DNA from: DATBSK01 sp964501785
GTDB taxonomy: Bacteria > Actinomycetota > Acidimicrobiia > IMCC26256 > PALSA-555
Assembly (NCBI GenBank): GCA_964501785.1
Contig: CAZCUD010000003.1
Coordinates: 62,001-126,000, forward strand
Length of the DNA: 64,000 bases
Direction of reading: 5' to 3'
Shown: positions 41,571 through 49,025 of the stretch, one piece after another
Position numbering within the stretch: position 1 is the stretch's first letter
Layout: every line of letters begins with the position of its first letter
Notes under the pieces: generated by a model
Database searches by the model: none
What the model saw: only the letters and a program-made list of their open reading frames with translations
Told to the model about the DNA's origin: nothing
Made by a program: the position numbers and the translations under genes

Positions 41571-42932
41571 ATGAGCAACGAACCCACCAGTGCAGAGATG
41601 CAGGCGATCCGGACGGCGGTCCTCGAGGGCGCGTCCGGCGACGACCTCGCCGGGCTGCCGCTCCCCGCGGCGTTCCGCGCCGCCGTGGTGCGCGCCGACG
41701 AGCAGGAGATGTTCGAAGGCGTCGCTTCGGAAGACAAGGATCCGCGCAAGTCGATCCACATCGACGAGATCGAGGTGCCCGAGCTCGCACCTGACGAGGC
41801 GTTCATCGCGGTGATGGCGAGCTCGATCAACTTCAACACGGTGTGGACGTCGATCTTCGAGCCGCTGCCGACGTTCGGGTTCTTGAAGCGACTCGGCAAG
41901 GAGAGCGTGTGGGGCGCGCGCCACGACCAGCCGTTCCACATCATGGGGTCGGACGCGTCGGGCGTCGTGCTGCGCGTCGGCTCGGCCGTGCGCCAGTGGA
42001 AGCCCGGTGACGCGGTCACCGTGCACTGCAACTACGTCGACGACCAAGACCCGTCGGCACACGACGACTCGATGCTCGCGACCAACCAGCGCATCTGGGG
42101 CTTCGAGTCCAACTACGGCGGACTTGCCGACGTCGCGCTCGTCAAGGCCAACCAGCTCATGCCCAAGCCCGCCCACCTCACCTGGGAGGAGGCGGCGGTC
42201 AACGGGCTCACCAACTCCACCAGCTACCGCATGATCGTGAGCCCCAACGGGTCCCAGATGACCCAGGGCCAGACCGTGCTGATCTGGGGCGCCAGCGGCG
42301 GCATCGGCGCCTACGCCGTGCAGTACGTGCTCAACGGTGGCGGCACGCCCGTGGGCGTCGTCTCGTCGCCCGAGCGCGCCGAGCTCGTGCGCGAGATGGG
42401 CTGCGACGCCGTCATCGATCGCAAGGCCGAGGGCTACAAGTTCTGGTCCGACGAGCACACCCAGGACCCGGCCGAGTGGCGACGCTTCGGCAAGAAGATC
42501 CGCGAGCTCGTCGGCGTCGACCCCGACATCGTCTTCGAGCACCCCGGTCGCCAGACCATGGGTGCGTCGGTGTTCGTCGCCAAGAAGGGCGGGATGATCA
42601 TCACCTGCGCGGCCACCAGCGGCTTCATGATCGAGTACGACAACCGCTACCTCTGGATGAACCTCAAGACGCTCAAGGGCTGTCACTTCGCGAACTACCG
42701 CGAGGCATGGGAGGCCAACCGACTCATCTGCGAGGGCAAGATCCACCCGACGCTCTCACAGGTGTTCACCCTCGACGAGGTGGGCGAGGCGTCCGCGCAG
42801 GTGCACCACAACGTGCACGAGGGCAAGCTCGGAATCCTCGTGCTCGCACCCGAGGAAGGCCTCGGCGTCACCGACACCGAGATGCGCGAGCGCCTCCTCC
42901 CCGAGATCACCCGCTTCCGTCGCCACGCCTGA
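41571..42932 (+). CDS. ccr: crotonyl-CoA carboxylase/reductase
   Basis: 453 residues. MDR-type reductase that makes ethylmalonyl-CoA from crotonyl-CoA, CO2 and NADPH. The CO2-site residues known from the family can be located: Asn in SSINFNTVW (87 or 89), Phe178-Glu179 in IWGFESNYGG, and His372 in LKGCHFANYREAW. Also typical are WTSIFEPLPTFGFLKR, FHIMGSDASGVVLRVG, VHCNYVDDQDP and LIWGASGGIGAYAVQY. It is followed at 45 bp by methylmalonyl-CoA epimerase. No polyketide synthase is near, so a primary-metabolism role is more likely than extender supply. Confidence 0.95.
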   Translation: MSNEPTSAEMQAIRTAVLEGASGDDLAGLPLPAAFRAAVVRADEQEMFEGVASEDKDPRKSIHIDEIEVPELAPDEAFIAVMASSINFNTVWTSIFEPLPTFGFLKRLGKESVWGARHDQPFHIMGSDASGVVLRVGSAVRQWKPGDAVTVHCNYVDDQDPSAHDDSMLATNQRIWGFESNYGGLADVALVKANQLMPKPAHLTWEEAAVNGLTNSTSYRMIVSPNGSQMTQGQTVLIWGASGGIGAYAVQYVLNGGGTPVGVVSSPERAELVREMGCDAVIDRKAEGYKFWSDEHTQDPAEWRRFGKKIRELVGVDPDIVFEHPGRQTMGASVFVAKKGGMIITCAATSGFMIEYDNRYLWMNLKTLKGCHFANYREAWEANRLICEGKIHPTLSQVFTLDEVGEASAQVHHNVHEGKLGILVLAPEEGLGVTDTEMRERLLPEITRFRRHA

Positions 42933-42977
42933 CGTCGACGGGGGGAGCAGCGTGCGTCGGCGCGTACCATCGATCGC

Positions 42978-43382
42978 ATGAGCACGCTCACCGAGATCGA
43001 CCACGTCGCGATCGCCGTCAACGACCTCGAGGCCGCGATCGCCTACTACCGCGACACGTTCGGCTGCGAGGTCGACCACCGCGAGGTCGTCGAGTCCGAC
43101 GGCGTCGAGGAGGCGCTCCTCAAGGTCGCCGACTCCTACGTGCAGCTCCTCACACCTGTGCGCGACGACTCACCGGTCGCCAAGTACCTCGAGAAGAAGG
43201 GCGAGGGGCTCCACCACATCGGCTACCGGGTCGACGACTGCGCGGCGGCGCTCGACCGAGTCAAGGCCGAGGGCCACCGGGTGATCGACGAGGCCCCACG
43301 ACCGGGTAGCCGAGGCACGACCGTGGCCTTCGTGCACCCGAAGACGGCCTTCGGCACCCTGATCGAGCTCGTCCAGGAGTAG
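42978..43382 (+). CDS. mce: methylmalonyl-CoA (ethylmalonyl-CoA) epimerase
   Basis: 134 residues. VOC-superfamily metal sites: His in EIDHVAIAVNDL, HHIGYRVDD and Glu in TLIELVQE. ALLKVADSYVQLLTP and GTTVAFVHPKTAFGTLIE are characteristic. It interconverts the R and S forms of methylmalonyl-CoA; in the ethylmalonyl-CoA pathway the same enzyme also epimerises ethylmalonyl-CoA. Its place directly after ccr supports that role. Confidence 0.92.
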   Translation: MSTLTEIDHVAIAVNDLEAAIAYYRDTFGCEVDHREVVESDGVEEALLKVADSYVQLLTPVRDDSPVAKYLEKKGEGLHHIGYRVDDCAAALDRVKAEGHRVIDEAPRPGSRGTTVAFVHPKTAFGTLIELVQE

Positions 43383-43429
43383 CCCCTCGTTCTGGCTGCG
43401 ACGACGGCCGGCGAGGGACTGACTGCTCG

Positions 43430-44980
43430 TCACGGATGGCGAACGTCCATCGCCGCGACGAGCGTGGACCGGTCGAGCTGCCCGAAGGGGATCGGGATCG
43501 CACGGTACATCGTGACCGGTCCGACGAACTCGAGTCGGAAGACGGTCGAGCCGTCAGGCTGCTGCTCCGTGATGAGAGCACGGGTGGACGAGCCCCACCC
43601 GGTCACCCAGTTGCCTTCGGACATCCTTCGGGTGCTGCCACAGCAGTTCGAGCTGGGCACGTCGGGGTGGGTGACGCTCTCGACGAGACGGGCTTCGCCG
43701 GCGACCTCGTCGATCTCGTAGCGAACTGCACGAGGTGCGCGCACGTTCGGTGAGCCGTTGTCGAACAGTGTCAAGGTCGCCGTCGCCTCGTCCCAGCGGG
43801 CGTCGTGTTGACCTGCGAAGACGGCTGGGGCCTCCGGGTCGTCGACGAATGTGAGGTGCGTTCCGCCATCGAGGGGAGGCTCGTCACCCCCCAGTTTCCA
43901 CACCACGTCGCCCATGCTGCCGTCGGGCTGCTTCGCGACCTTGTAGACGGCATCGTCGTGACGCATGGAGAAGATGAACCCGTCGCTCACCTCGTCGACC
44001 GAGTTCCAATGGAACGCGTCACCGGGCTGGGGCGAACCTGCCTCGATCTGGTTCCGTACCAGGCTGCGCCACGAGGTGCCGGTCTCGGCGATGGCGATGT
44101 GATCCGACGTGTTCCACGACCAGATCACGTTGCTCTCGGTGTCGACCTCGCGGAACACGTGGTCGAGCACCTGGGCGCCGTCGGGTGGCACCTCGGGTGC
44201 TGTGTACCACGGTGCGAAGTCGGCGGTGACTCCGACGTTGTCGACGAGGAGATAGCGACCCTCGGACAAGAGGAGTGCGTCGTGGAAGTCGAAAGTGTTC
44301 GGGGTCGAGACCGACGCGATGACGGTGCCGTCGAGGGCCTGGTGCACGACGGGACCGGCGACGTCGACCTGGAGGAGCGTGTTGTCGGGGAGGATGTCGA
44401 CGAGCAGCGACGGAACCTTGTCGCCCCACCAGATCGGTACGCCGTTGGCGTCGAAGATCGTCGGATAGTTGGTGGCGAAGAGGCTCCCTGACGTCGTGAG
44501 GTACCACTCGGCCTGCGTAGGCCCCGTCAACGATGTCGTCCAGGTGGGGAAGTCCGTCGGGAGGCAACGGACGTTGTACGCGGATGGCGGCTGGGTGCCG
44601 AGTTGCACAGTGAACGCGAAGCGCTGCCCGGTGGCTCGCACCACCTCCTGCGAGAACCGCCCTGACTTCGCCGCACTCCCAGCGACCGACACCGTCGTTC
44701 CGGGAGGCGCCTCCACCGAGACGAGGGTGGGCGCCGTGGTGCACCGGGCCACGTAGTCGGTCACCGCCGGATCGAAGGCCGGGAACAAGGCCGGGTTGGT
44801 CGAGATCGCGAGGACCGCCGGCGGGGGGCGGGTGGTCGTCGTCGTCGGCTTGGGTGACGGAGGCGGTGGCGCGGCAGTCACGGGCACACAGGCTGCGAGC
44901 AGCCCGACGCCCGCGACGAGCGCGAGACATCGCGAGGATCGCCGAACGAGCCCCGACCTTCTCGTGCTCGTACCGTTCAC
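43430..44980 (-). CDS. arylsulfotransferase (ASST)-like lipoprotein
   Basis: 516 residues from ATG 44980. Signal peptide with lipobox LLAAC (Cys31), a Pro/Thr linker, an N-terminal domain of about 90 residues, then a beta-propeller-like domain. ASST-type features: PTIFDANGVPIWWGDKVPS, NTFDFHDALLLSEGRYLLVD, SNVIWSWNTSDHIAI, AFHWNSVDEVSDGFIFSMRH, GQHDARWDEATATLTLFDNG. The His residues in FDFHD, AFHWN and GQHDARW may correspond to those of the family's active site. The family includes sulfate transferases and many unassigned proteins, so activity is uncertain. Probably anchored outside the membrane. Confidence 0.75.
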   Translation of the reverse strand: MNGTSTRRSGLVRRSSRCLALVAGVGLLAACVPVTAAPPPPSPKPTTTTTRPPPAVLAISTNPALFPAFDPAVTDYVARCTTAPTLVSVEAPPGTTVSVAGSAAKSGRFSQEVVRATGQRFAFTVQLGTQPPSAYNVRCLPTDFPTWTTSLTGPTQAEWYLTTSGSLFATNYPTIFDANGVPIWWGDKVPSLLVDILPDNTLLQVDVAGPVVHQALDGTVIASVSTPNTFDFHDALLLSEGRYLLVDNVGVTADFAPWYTAPEVPPDGAQVLDHVFREVDTESNVIWSWNTSDHIAIAETGTSWRSLVRNQIEAGSPQPGDAFHWNSVDEVSDGFIFSMRHDDAVYKVAKQPDGSMGDVVWKLGGDEPPLDGGTHLTFVDDPEAPAVFAGQHDARWDEATATLTLFDNGSPNVRAPRAVRYEIDEVAGEARLVESVTHPDVPSSNCCGSTRRMSEGNWVTGWGSSTRALITEQQPDGSTVFRLEFVGPVTMYRAIPIPFGQLDRSTLVAAMDVRHP

Positions 44981-45113
44981 CGGCAGCTCCTCACGAGTTC
45001 ACCGGCAGCCCCCGAGCCGTCGCGGATCACCACGCACCATGCAGCATGCACCAAGCGCGGGCCCGCGATGCGGAGCGTCCCCGGCTCCTGACGGGTCAGC
45101 TTCTCCCGAAGGT

Positions 45114-45134
45114 CTTGACAAGACCACACTCAAG
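45114..45134. promoter_or_regulatory. HAIR-like HspR operator overlapping the hsp20 promoter
   Basis: CTTGACA, 7 bases, ACTCAAG. This has the spacing of the HspR-binding HAIR element (CTTGAGT-N7-ACTCAAG) with one perfect and one degenerate half. The left half also contains a consensus -35 TTGACA (45115-45120), with a possible -10 TCTACT 17 bp on. Bound HspR would thus block the promoter of the heat-shock gene at 45228. Confidence 0.7.
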
Positions 45135-45227
45135 TTTTCTACTGCCCTACGGAATAGGTCCATGACGTCGGATCGTTGGAGGATCCGGGCCGAGGGGCTC
45201 GGCCCGCCGTCATCGGAGGTGACTGGA

Positions 45228-45653
45228 ATGCTCATTCGCTACGACCCCTTCCGGGAGCTCGACCGCTTCACCGACCAGCTCTTCGCCGGCCAGGGCCGCA
45301 AGGGCTGGATGCCCATGGACGCGGTCCGCCGCGCCGACGGCGTGGAGCTGCGCTTCGACCTGCCGGGCGTCTCGCCCGACTCGATCGACGTCAACGTCGA
45401 GCGCAACGTCCTCACGGTGAAGGCCGAGCGCAGCTGGTTCCTCGCCGAGGGCGAGGAGGCGCTCGCCAAGGAGCGAGGCCATGGGGCGTTCACCCGCCAG
45501 GTCTTCCTCGGTGACGCGCTCGACACCGAGCGCCTCGAGGCCCGCTACGACCAGGGCGTGCTGACCGTCGCGATCCCGACCGCGGAGCAGGCGAAGCCGC
45601 GCAAGGTCGAGATCCAGGTCGGTGAGCCGCTCGAGGTGGGTGCCTCGAGCTGA
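45228..45653 (+). CDS. Hsp20/alpha-crystallin small heat-shock protein
   Basis: 141 residues from ATG 45228, with an excellent ribosome site GGAGGT 7 nt upstream. N-terminus MLIRYDPFRELDRFTDQLF as in Hsp18/Acr2 proteins, then the alpha-crystallin domain (MDAVRRADGVELRFDLPGVS, DSIDVNVERNVLTVKAERSW, FTRQVFLGDALDTERLEARY, GVLTVAIPTAEQAKPRKVEI) and a short tail. An ATP-independent chaperone that holds unfolding proteins. The HAIR-like site 94 bp upstream indicates HspR control. Confidence 0.93.
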   Translation: MLIRYDPFRELDRFTDQLFAGQGRKGWMPMDAVRRADGVELRFDLPGVSPDSIDVNVERNVLTVKAERSWFLAEGEEALAKERGHGAFTRQVFLGDALDTERLEARYDQGVLTVAIPTAEQAKPRKVEIQVGEPLEVGASS

Positions 45654-45787
45654 CCGGCCAGTCGCCGACACGATCGGAGCGAGAGGCCCGCGCCGAGTGG
45701 CGCGGGCCTCATCGCGTCCGCGACGTTTGCGGCGCGGGAGCGGCGGGCATCGGCCCGCCGACGGGCCGAGGTGGCGGAGGACAATCG

Positions 45788-46270
45788 GTGCGGGTCTTCG
45801 GGGTGAAGGTCTTCGACGGACGTCGTGGTGTGCTCGTCGCCGTGCTCTCGGTCGCGCTGCTCGGAGCGGCGTGCCTGCCGCCCGCTCCGTCGGCGTCGTC
45901 GGTGGTGAACGACGTGATCGCCCGCCAGGACCAGGCCAGACGTCAGGCCGGGTTGCCCGGGTTCCTCGGCGATGCGGGCATGAACGAGAACGCGCAGCGG
46001 CACGCGCAGCGACTCGCGAGCTCCTCGGGTGGCACCTGCAACCTGTGGCACTCCGGTGATCTCGCCGCGCTGTACTCGGGGCACAACGCGGGGGAGAACG
46101 TCGCGTGCATCGCCGGCGGATGTCAGACCGACGGCGCGCGCTTCGCAAGCATGTGGCTCGACAGCCCGGGCCACCGCGTGAACATCATGAACCCCGTCTA
46201 TCGCTACATCGGCGCGGGGGCGTACTGCGACGGTGCCCGCACGTTCGCGGTCACGCACTACCGATCGTGA
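45788..46270 (+). CDS. CAP/SCP-domain lipoprotein
   Basis: 160 residues from GTG 45788. Lipobox LLGAAC (Cys29), then a CAP domain: DVIARQDQARRQAGLPGFLG, NENAQRHAQRLASSS, WHSGDLAALYSGHNAGENVA, GARFASMWLDSPGHRVNIMN, and FAVTHYRS. The metal-site histidines and the glutamate in HNAGENV are present. Bacterial members (YkwD-like) are extracytoplasmic with no settled enzyme activity. Cysteines around CIAGGC suggest disulfides. Confidence 0.9.
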   Translation: MRVFGVKVFDGRRGVLVAVLSVALLGAACLPPAPSASSVVNDVIARQDQARRQAGLPGFLGDAGMNENAQRHAQRLASSSGGTCNLWHSGDLAALYSGHNAGENVACIAGGCQTDGARFASMWLDSPGHRVNIMNPVYRYIGAGAYCDGARTFAVTHYRS

Positions 46271-46359
46271 CCGGGCGGTCCGGGTGAGCCCCGCGCTCGT
46301 GGCCTAGGGTTCGAGCGACCCGGTCGGTCGTCACGCAGGCCGGGGAAGGGGACGCCGCG

Positions 46360-46866
46360 ATGTCGACGACACCACCGCCGGAGCCGGTCAGGCCCGCGCC
46401 GCCGCCGCCGACCTCCCGCCCGGTGCGCGGCACCAGCGGCGACACGCTCAACGTCCTCCCGCTCGTGATCGGTGCGATCGGCGCGGTCGCGATCTTCGTG
46501 TCGTCGTTCCTCGCCTGGTTCTCGTTCGAGGGACCCGACGGCGGTCTGACCGGCACGAGCGTCCCCGTGGAGTTCCTCGGGAACAACTCGGTCGGCGGTG
46601 ACGGGCCCTCGTTGCTCGTGGCCCTCGGTCCGATCGCGCTGCTCGTGCTCCTCGGTGCGGTGTTCGGCCAGGCCCGCCTCGCGGCGGTCATCGGCGGCGT
46701 GCTCGCGATCGTGGTCGCGATCCTCTTCGTCGTGCAGACGGGGAGCCTGCTCGACGAGCTCGGCATCGACGAGAGCACGTTTGATGCCCTCGGCATCGGC
46801 CCTTACATCGCGTTCGTCGGCGGGGTGCTCGGCGTGTTCGCGGGCCTGGTGCCCCGAACCGACTGA
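46360..46866 (+). CDS. small polytopic membrane protein, unknown function
   Basis: 168 residues. Pro-rich cytoplasmic start (STTPPPEPVRPAPPPPTSRP), then four hydrophobic segments (LPLVIGAIGAVAIFVSSFLAW, shortened; SLLVALGPIALLVLLGAVFG; AAVIGGVLAIVVAILFVVQT; GPYIAFVGGVLGVFAGLVP). A loop after the first segment is polar. No family recognised. Context: 41 bp upstream of the acyltransferase gene, but not clearly part of the glycan locus. Confidence 0.72.
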   Translation: MSTTPPPEPVRPAPPPPTSRPVRGTSGDTLNVLPLVIGAIGAVAIFVSSFLAWFSFEGPDGGLTGTSVPVEFLGNNSVGGDGPSLLVALGPIALLVLLGAVFGQARLAAVIGGVLAIVVAILFVVQTGSLLDELGIDESTFDALGIGPYIAFVGGVLGVFAGLVPRTD

Positions 46867-46916
46867 CCGGTGCACTGACCGCTCCCGCTGTCCCGAACGC
46901 CCGCCGCTTGGGCCAG

Positions 46917-48008
46917 GTGCCCGGGCTCGACGGGATCCGTGCCATTGCAGTCTTGATGGTGCTGTTCAGTCATACGTGGGTGCTCTCGGCTCGAGGGGTT
47001 ACGGGCATCCATCGAGTCGATGAGGCGCTCGAGGGTGGGTTCCTCGGCGTGAACCTCTTCTTCGTCCTGAGCGGGTTTCTCATCACCGCTCTGCTCCTCG
47101 ACGAGGAGGCCAGCAATGGGCGAGTCGCGGTGGGCAGCTTCTACGCGCGGCGGGCACTGCGCCTTCTGCCTGCCTTGTTCCTGTTGCTCACGGTCCACGC
47201 CGTGTACGCGCAGCTCACTGATCTCGACATGCACACCGAGCTGACGACGATCCGAGCCTCGTTGCTGTATCACCTCAACTGGCAGACATCGGTCGATCTC
47301 CTGTCGACCGTCCCGGACCTGGGGCATCTGTGGTCGTTAGCCGTCGAGGAGCAGTTCTACCTCGTGTGGCCCGCGGTGCTGATCTTGTTCCTCGGGGTCA
47401 GGAGGCGCGCGTCCGTGGTCGTGGCGGTCGTCGTGACGTTCATCACGGCGATCGTCGTATGGCGCGCACTGCTGTGGGAGAGTGAGACCCGAAACGTGTT
47501 CACGTTCATCGGCCGCACCGACGTACAGCTCGACTCGCTCCTCGTCGGAGTGCTGTTCGCGGTGCTTTGGGTCCGCGGGCTCACTCCGCGTCGTGGTCTT
47601 GTCGCAGCTGCGTGGTTGGGGACTGCGGTGATCGCCGCGATGTGGCTCTTCGCCAAACCAGAGCTCTCGTTCGTGTACCTCGGCGGCTTCACGGTGTTCG
47701 CGCTCGCCGGGGGGATGCTGATCCTCGCAACCATCGACTCGAGCTGGATCGGCAACCGTCTCCTCGAGTGGTCGCCGATGCGGGCGATCGGCCGGGTCTC
47801 CTACGGGATCTACCTCTGGCACCTACCCGTGTTCTACGTCGTGGGCCGCTATGGCCAGTCGTGGTCACATGAGATGCGGGTCCTGGCGGCATTGGTTGGC
47901 ACCGCCGTGTGCGCGCTCGCGTCGTGGTTCCTGATCGAGCGTCCGGCGCTGCGACTCAAAGCGAGGTTCGAACGCCGGACTGCGGCACCGGCGATCGCTG
48001 CGTCATAA
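46917..48008 (+). CDS. acyltransferase family 3 (OafA/YrhL-like) membrane protein
   Basis: About 363 residues from GTG 46917 (VPGLDGIRAIAVLMV); TTG 46908 is also in frame. Family motifs: the active histidine in LFSHTW, VNLFFVLSGFLITALLL, FYARRALRLLPALFLLL, SLAVEEQFYLVWPAVL, and YGIYLWHLPVFYVVG near the end. About ten membrane helices. These enzymes transfer acyl groups (often acetyl) to sugars of the envelope. No fused SGNH domain is present; separate SGNH-like proteins lie further along the same locus. Its base composition looks less GC-rich than the flanks. Confidence 0.9.
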   Translation: MPGLDGIRAIAVLMVLFSHTWVLSARGVTGIHRVDEALEGGFLGVNLFFVLSGFLITALLLDEEASNGRVAVGSFYARRALRLLPALFLLLTVHAVYAQLTDLDMHTELTTIRASLLYHLNWQTSVDLLSTVPDLGHLWSLAVEEQFYLVWPAVLILFLGVRRRASVVVAVVVTFITAIVVWRALLWESETRNVFTFIGRTDVQLDSLLVGVLFAVLWVRGLTPRRGLVAAAWLGTAVIAAMWLFAKPELSFVYLGGFTVFALAGGMLILATIDSSWIGNRLLEWSPMRAIGRVSYGIYLWHLPVFYVVGRYGQSWSHEMRVLAALVGTAVCALASWFLIERPALRLKARFERRTAAPAIAAS

Positions 48009-48054
48009 TGACTGACTTGCCGGGTCTCCTCTTCGCGGGCGCACGGACGGGGCG

Positions 48055-48942
48055 GTGTTGAGCATGCGCCAAGGCGCGGTCGACGATCGATCGCATGACC
48101 TCGTGCTCGACCTTCCCGCGCTCGAGGCGGCATTGCCCGACCTGCGCAACCGGTACGCCGAGGCGCGGCCTTTCCCGCACATCGTGCTCGACGACTTCCT
48201 CGTGCCGGAGATCGCGAAGCAGGCGATCGAGGAGTTCCCCGACGTCGACGCGGACAGCTGGATCAACTACCTCCATGTCAACGAACGGAAGTTCGCGAAC
48301 CTCGACCCCTCGACGTGGAGTCCGGCGCTCCAGGACGTGCTCCGCGTACTCGAGTCTCCGCGGTTCATCGAGTTCTTGAGCGCGCTGACTGGCATCGACG
48401 ATCTCTTCGTCGACGACGGGCTCGAAGGTGCGGGACTCCACACCTCCGTTGCTGGTGGATACCTCAACATCCACGCCGACTTCACCGTGCATCCGCGACA
48501 CCGGCACTGGCGGCGCCGCGTGAACCTCCTTCTGTACCTCAACCGAGCTGATTGGTCGCCTGCCTACGGCGGTGAGCTCGAGCTGTGGAGCACCGACATG
48601 GAGCGATGCGAGGCGCGCATCGCGCCAGTCGGCAACCGGGTCGTCATCTTCAACACCGACGAGGACTCGTTCCACGGACACCCCGACCCGCTGCGGTGCC
48701 CGCCGAACGCTGCCCGCCGATCGATGGCGCTCTACTACTTCACCGAGGAGGACAACCCCTACGTCCGTTCCACCGAGTACCGCGCGCGACCCGGCGACGG
48801 CCGGAAGGGCATCTGGATCTTCCTCGACAAGCAGGCACTGCGCACCTACGACCGCCTCAAGCGACGCCTGAAGCTCCATGACGACTCGGCTGGACGCTTG
48901 CTGCGACGCTTCGAGCGACTTCGGAGGCGGCGCGACACCTGA
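48055..48942 (+). CDS. 2-oxoglutarate/Fe(II)-dependent oxygenase (prolyl-4-hydroxylase-like)
   Basis: About 295 residues from GTG 48055; ATG 48064 is an alternative. Double-stranded beta-helix motifs: HAD in YLNIHADFTVHPRHRHW, RVNLLLYLNRADWSPAYGGE, distal His in TDEDSFHGHPDPL and the 2OG-binding Arg in RRSMALYYFTEED. The N-terminal PFPHIVLDDFLVPEIAKQAI is usual for the family. It would hydroxylate a substrate using O2 and 2-oxoglutarate. In polysaccharide loci such enzymes are thought to modify sugars, lipids or proteins. The substrate here is unknown. Confidence 0.88.
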   Translation: MLSMRQGAVDDRSHDLVLDLPALEAALPDLRNRYAEARPFPHIVLDDFLVPEIAKQAIEEFPDVDADSWINYLHVNERKFANLDPSTWSPALQDVLRVLESPRFIEFLSALTGIDDLFVDDGLEGAGLHTSVAGGYLNIHADFTVHPRHRHWRRRVNLLLYLNRADWSPAYGGELELWSTDMERCEARIAPVGNRVVIFNTDEDSFHGHPDPLRCPPNAARRSMALYYFTEEDNPYVRSTEYRARPGDGRKGIWIFLDKQALRTYDRLKRRLKLHDDSAGRLLRRFERLRRRRDT

Positions 48943-49025
48943 GCGATGTCTCGAGGCTCAGGCTGAGCGATCGATGAGCCGCTACATTCTGCGAGAACGG
49001 GTCTAGCAGGGTCCGGTTGGGGGCG

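Noticed and set aside
41571..43382. Polyketide extender-unit supply cluster
   Set aside because: Ccr can serve that role, but no polyketide synthase or tailoring genes are in the window.
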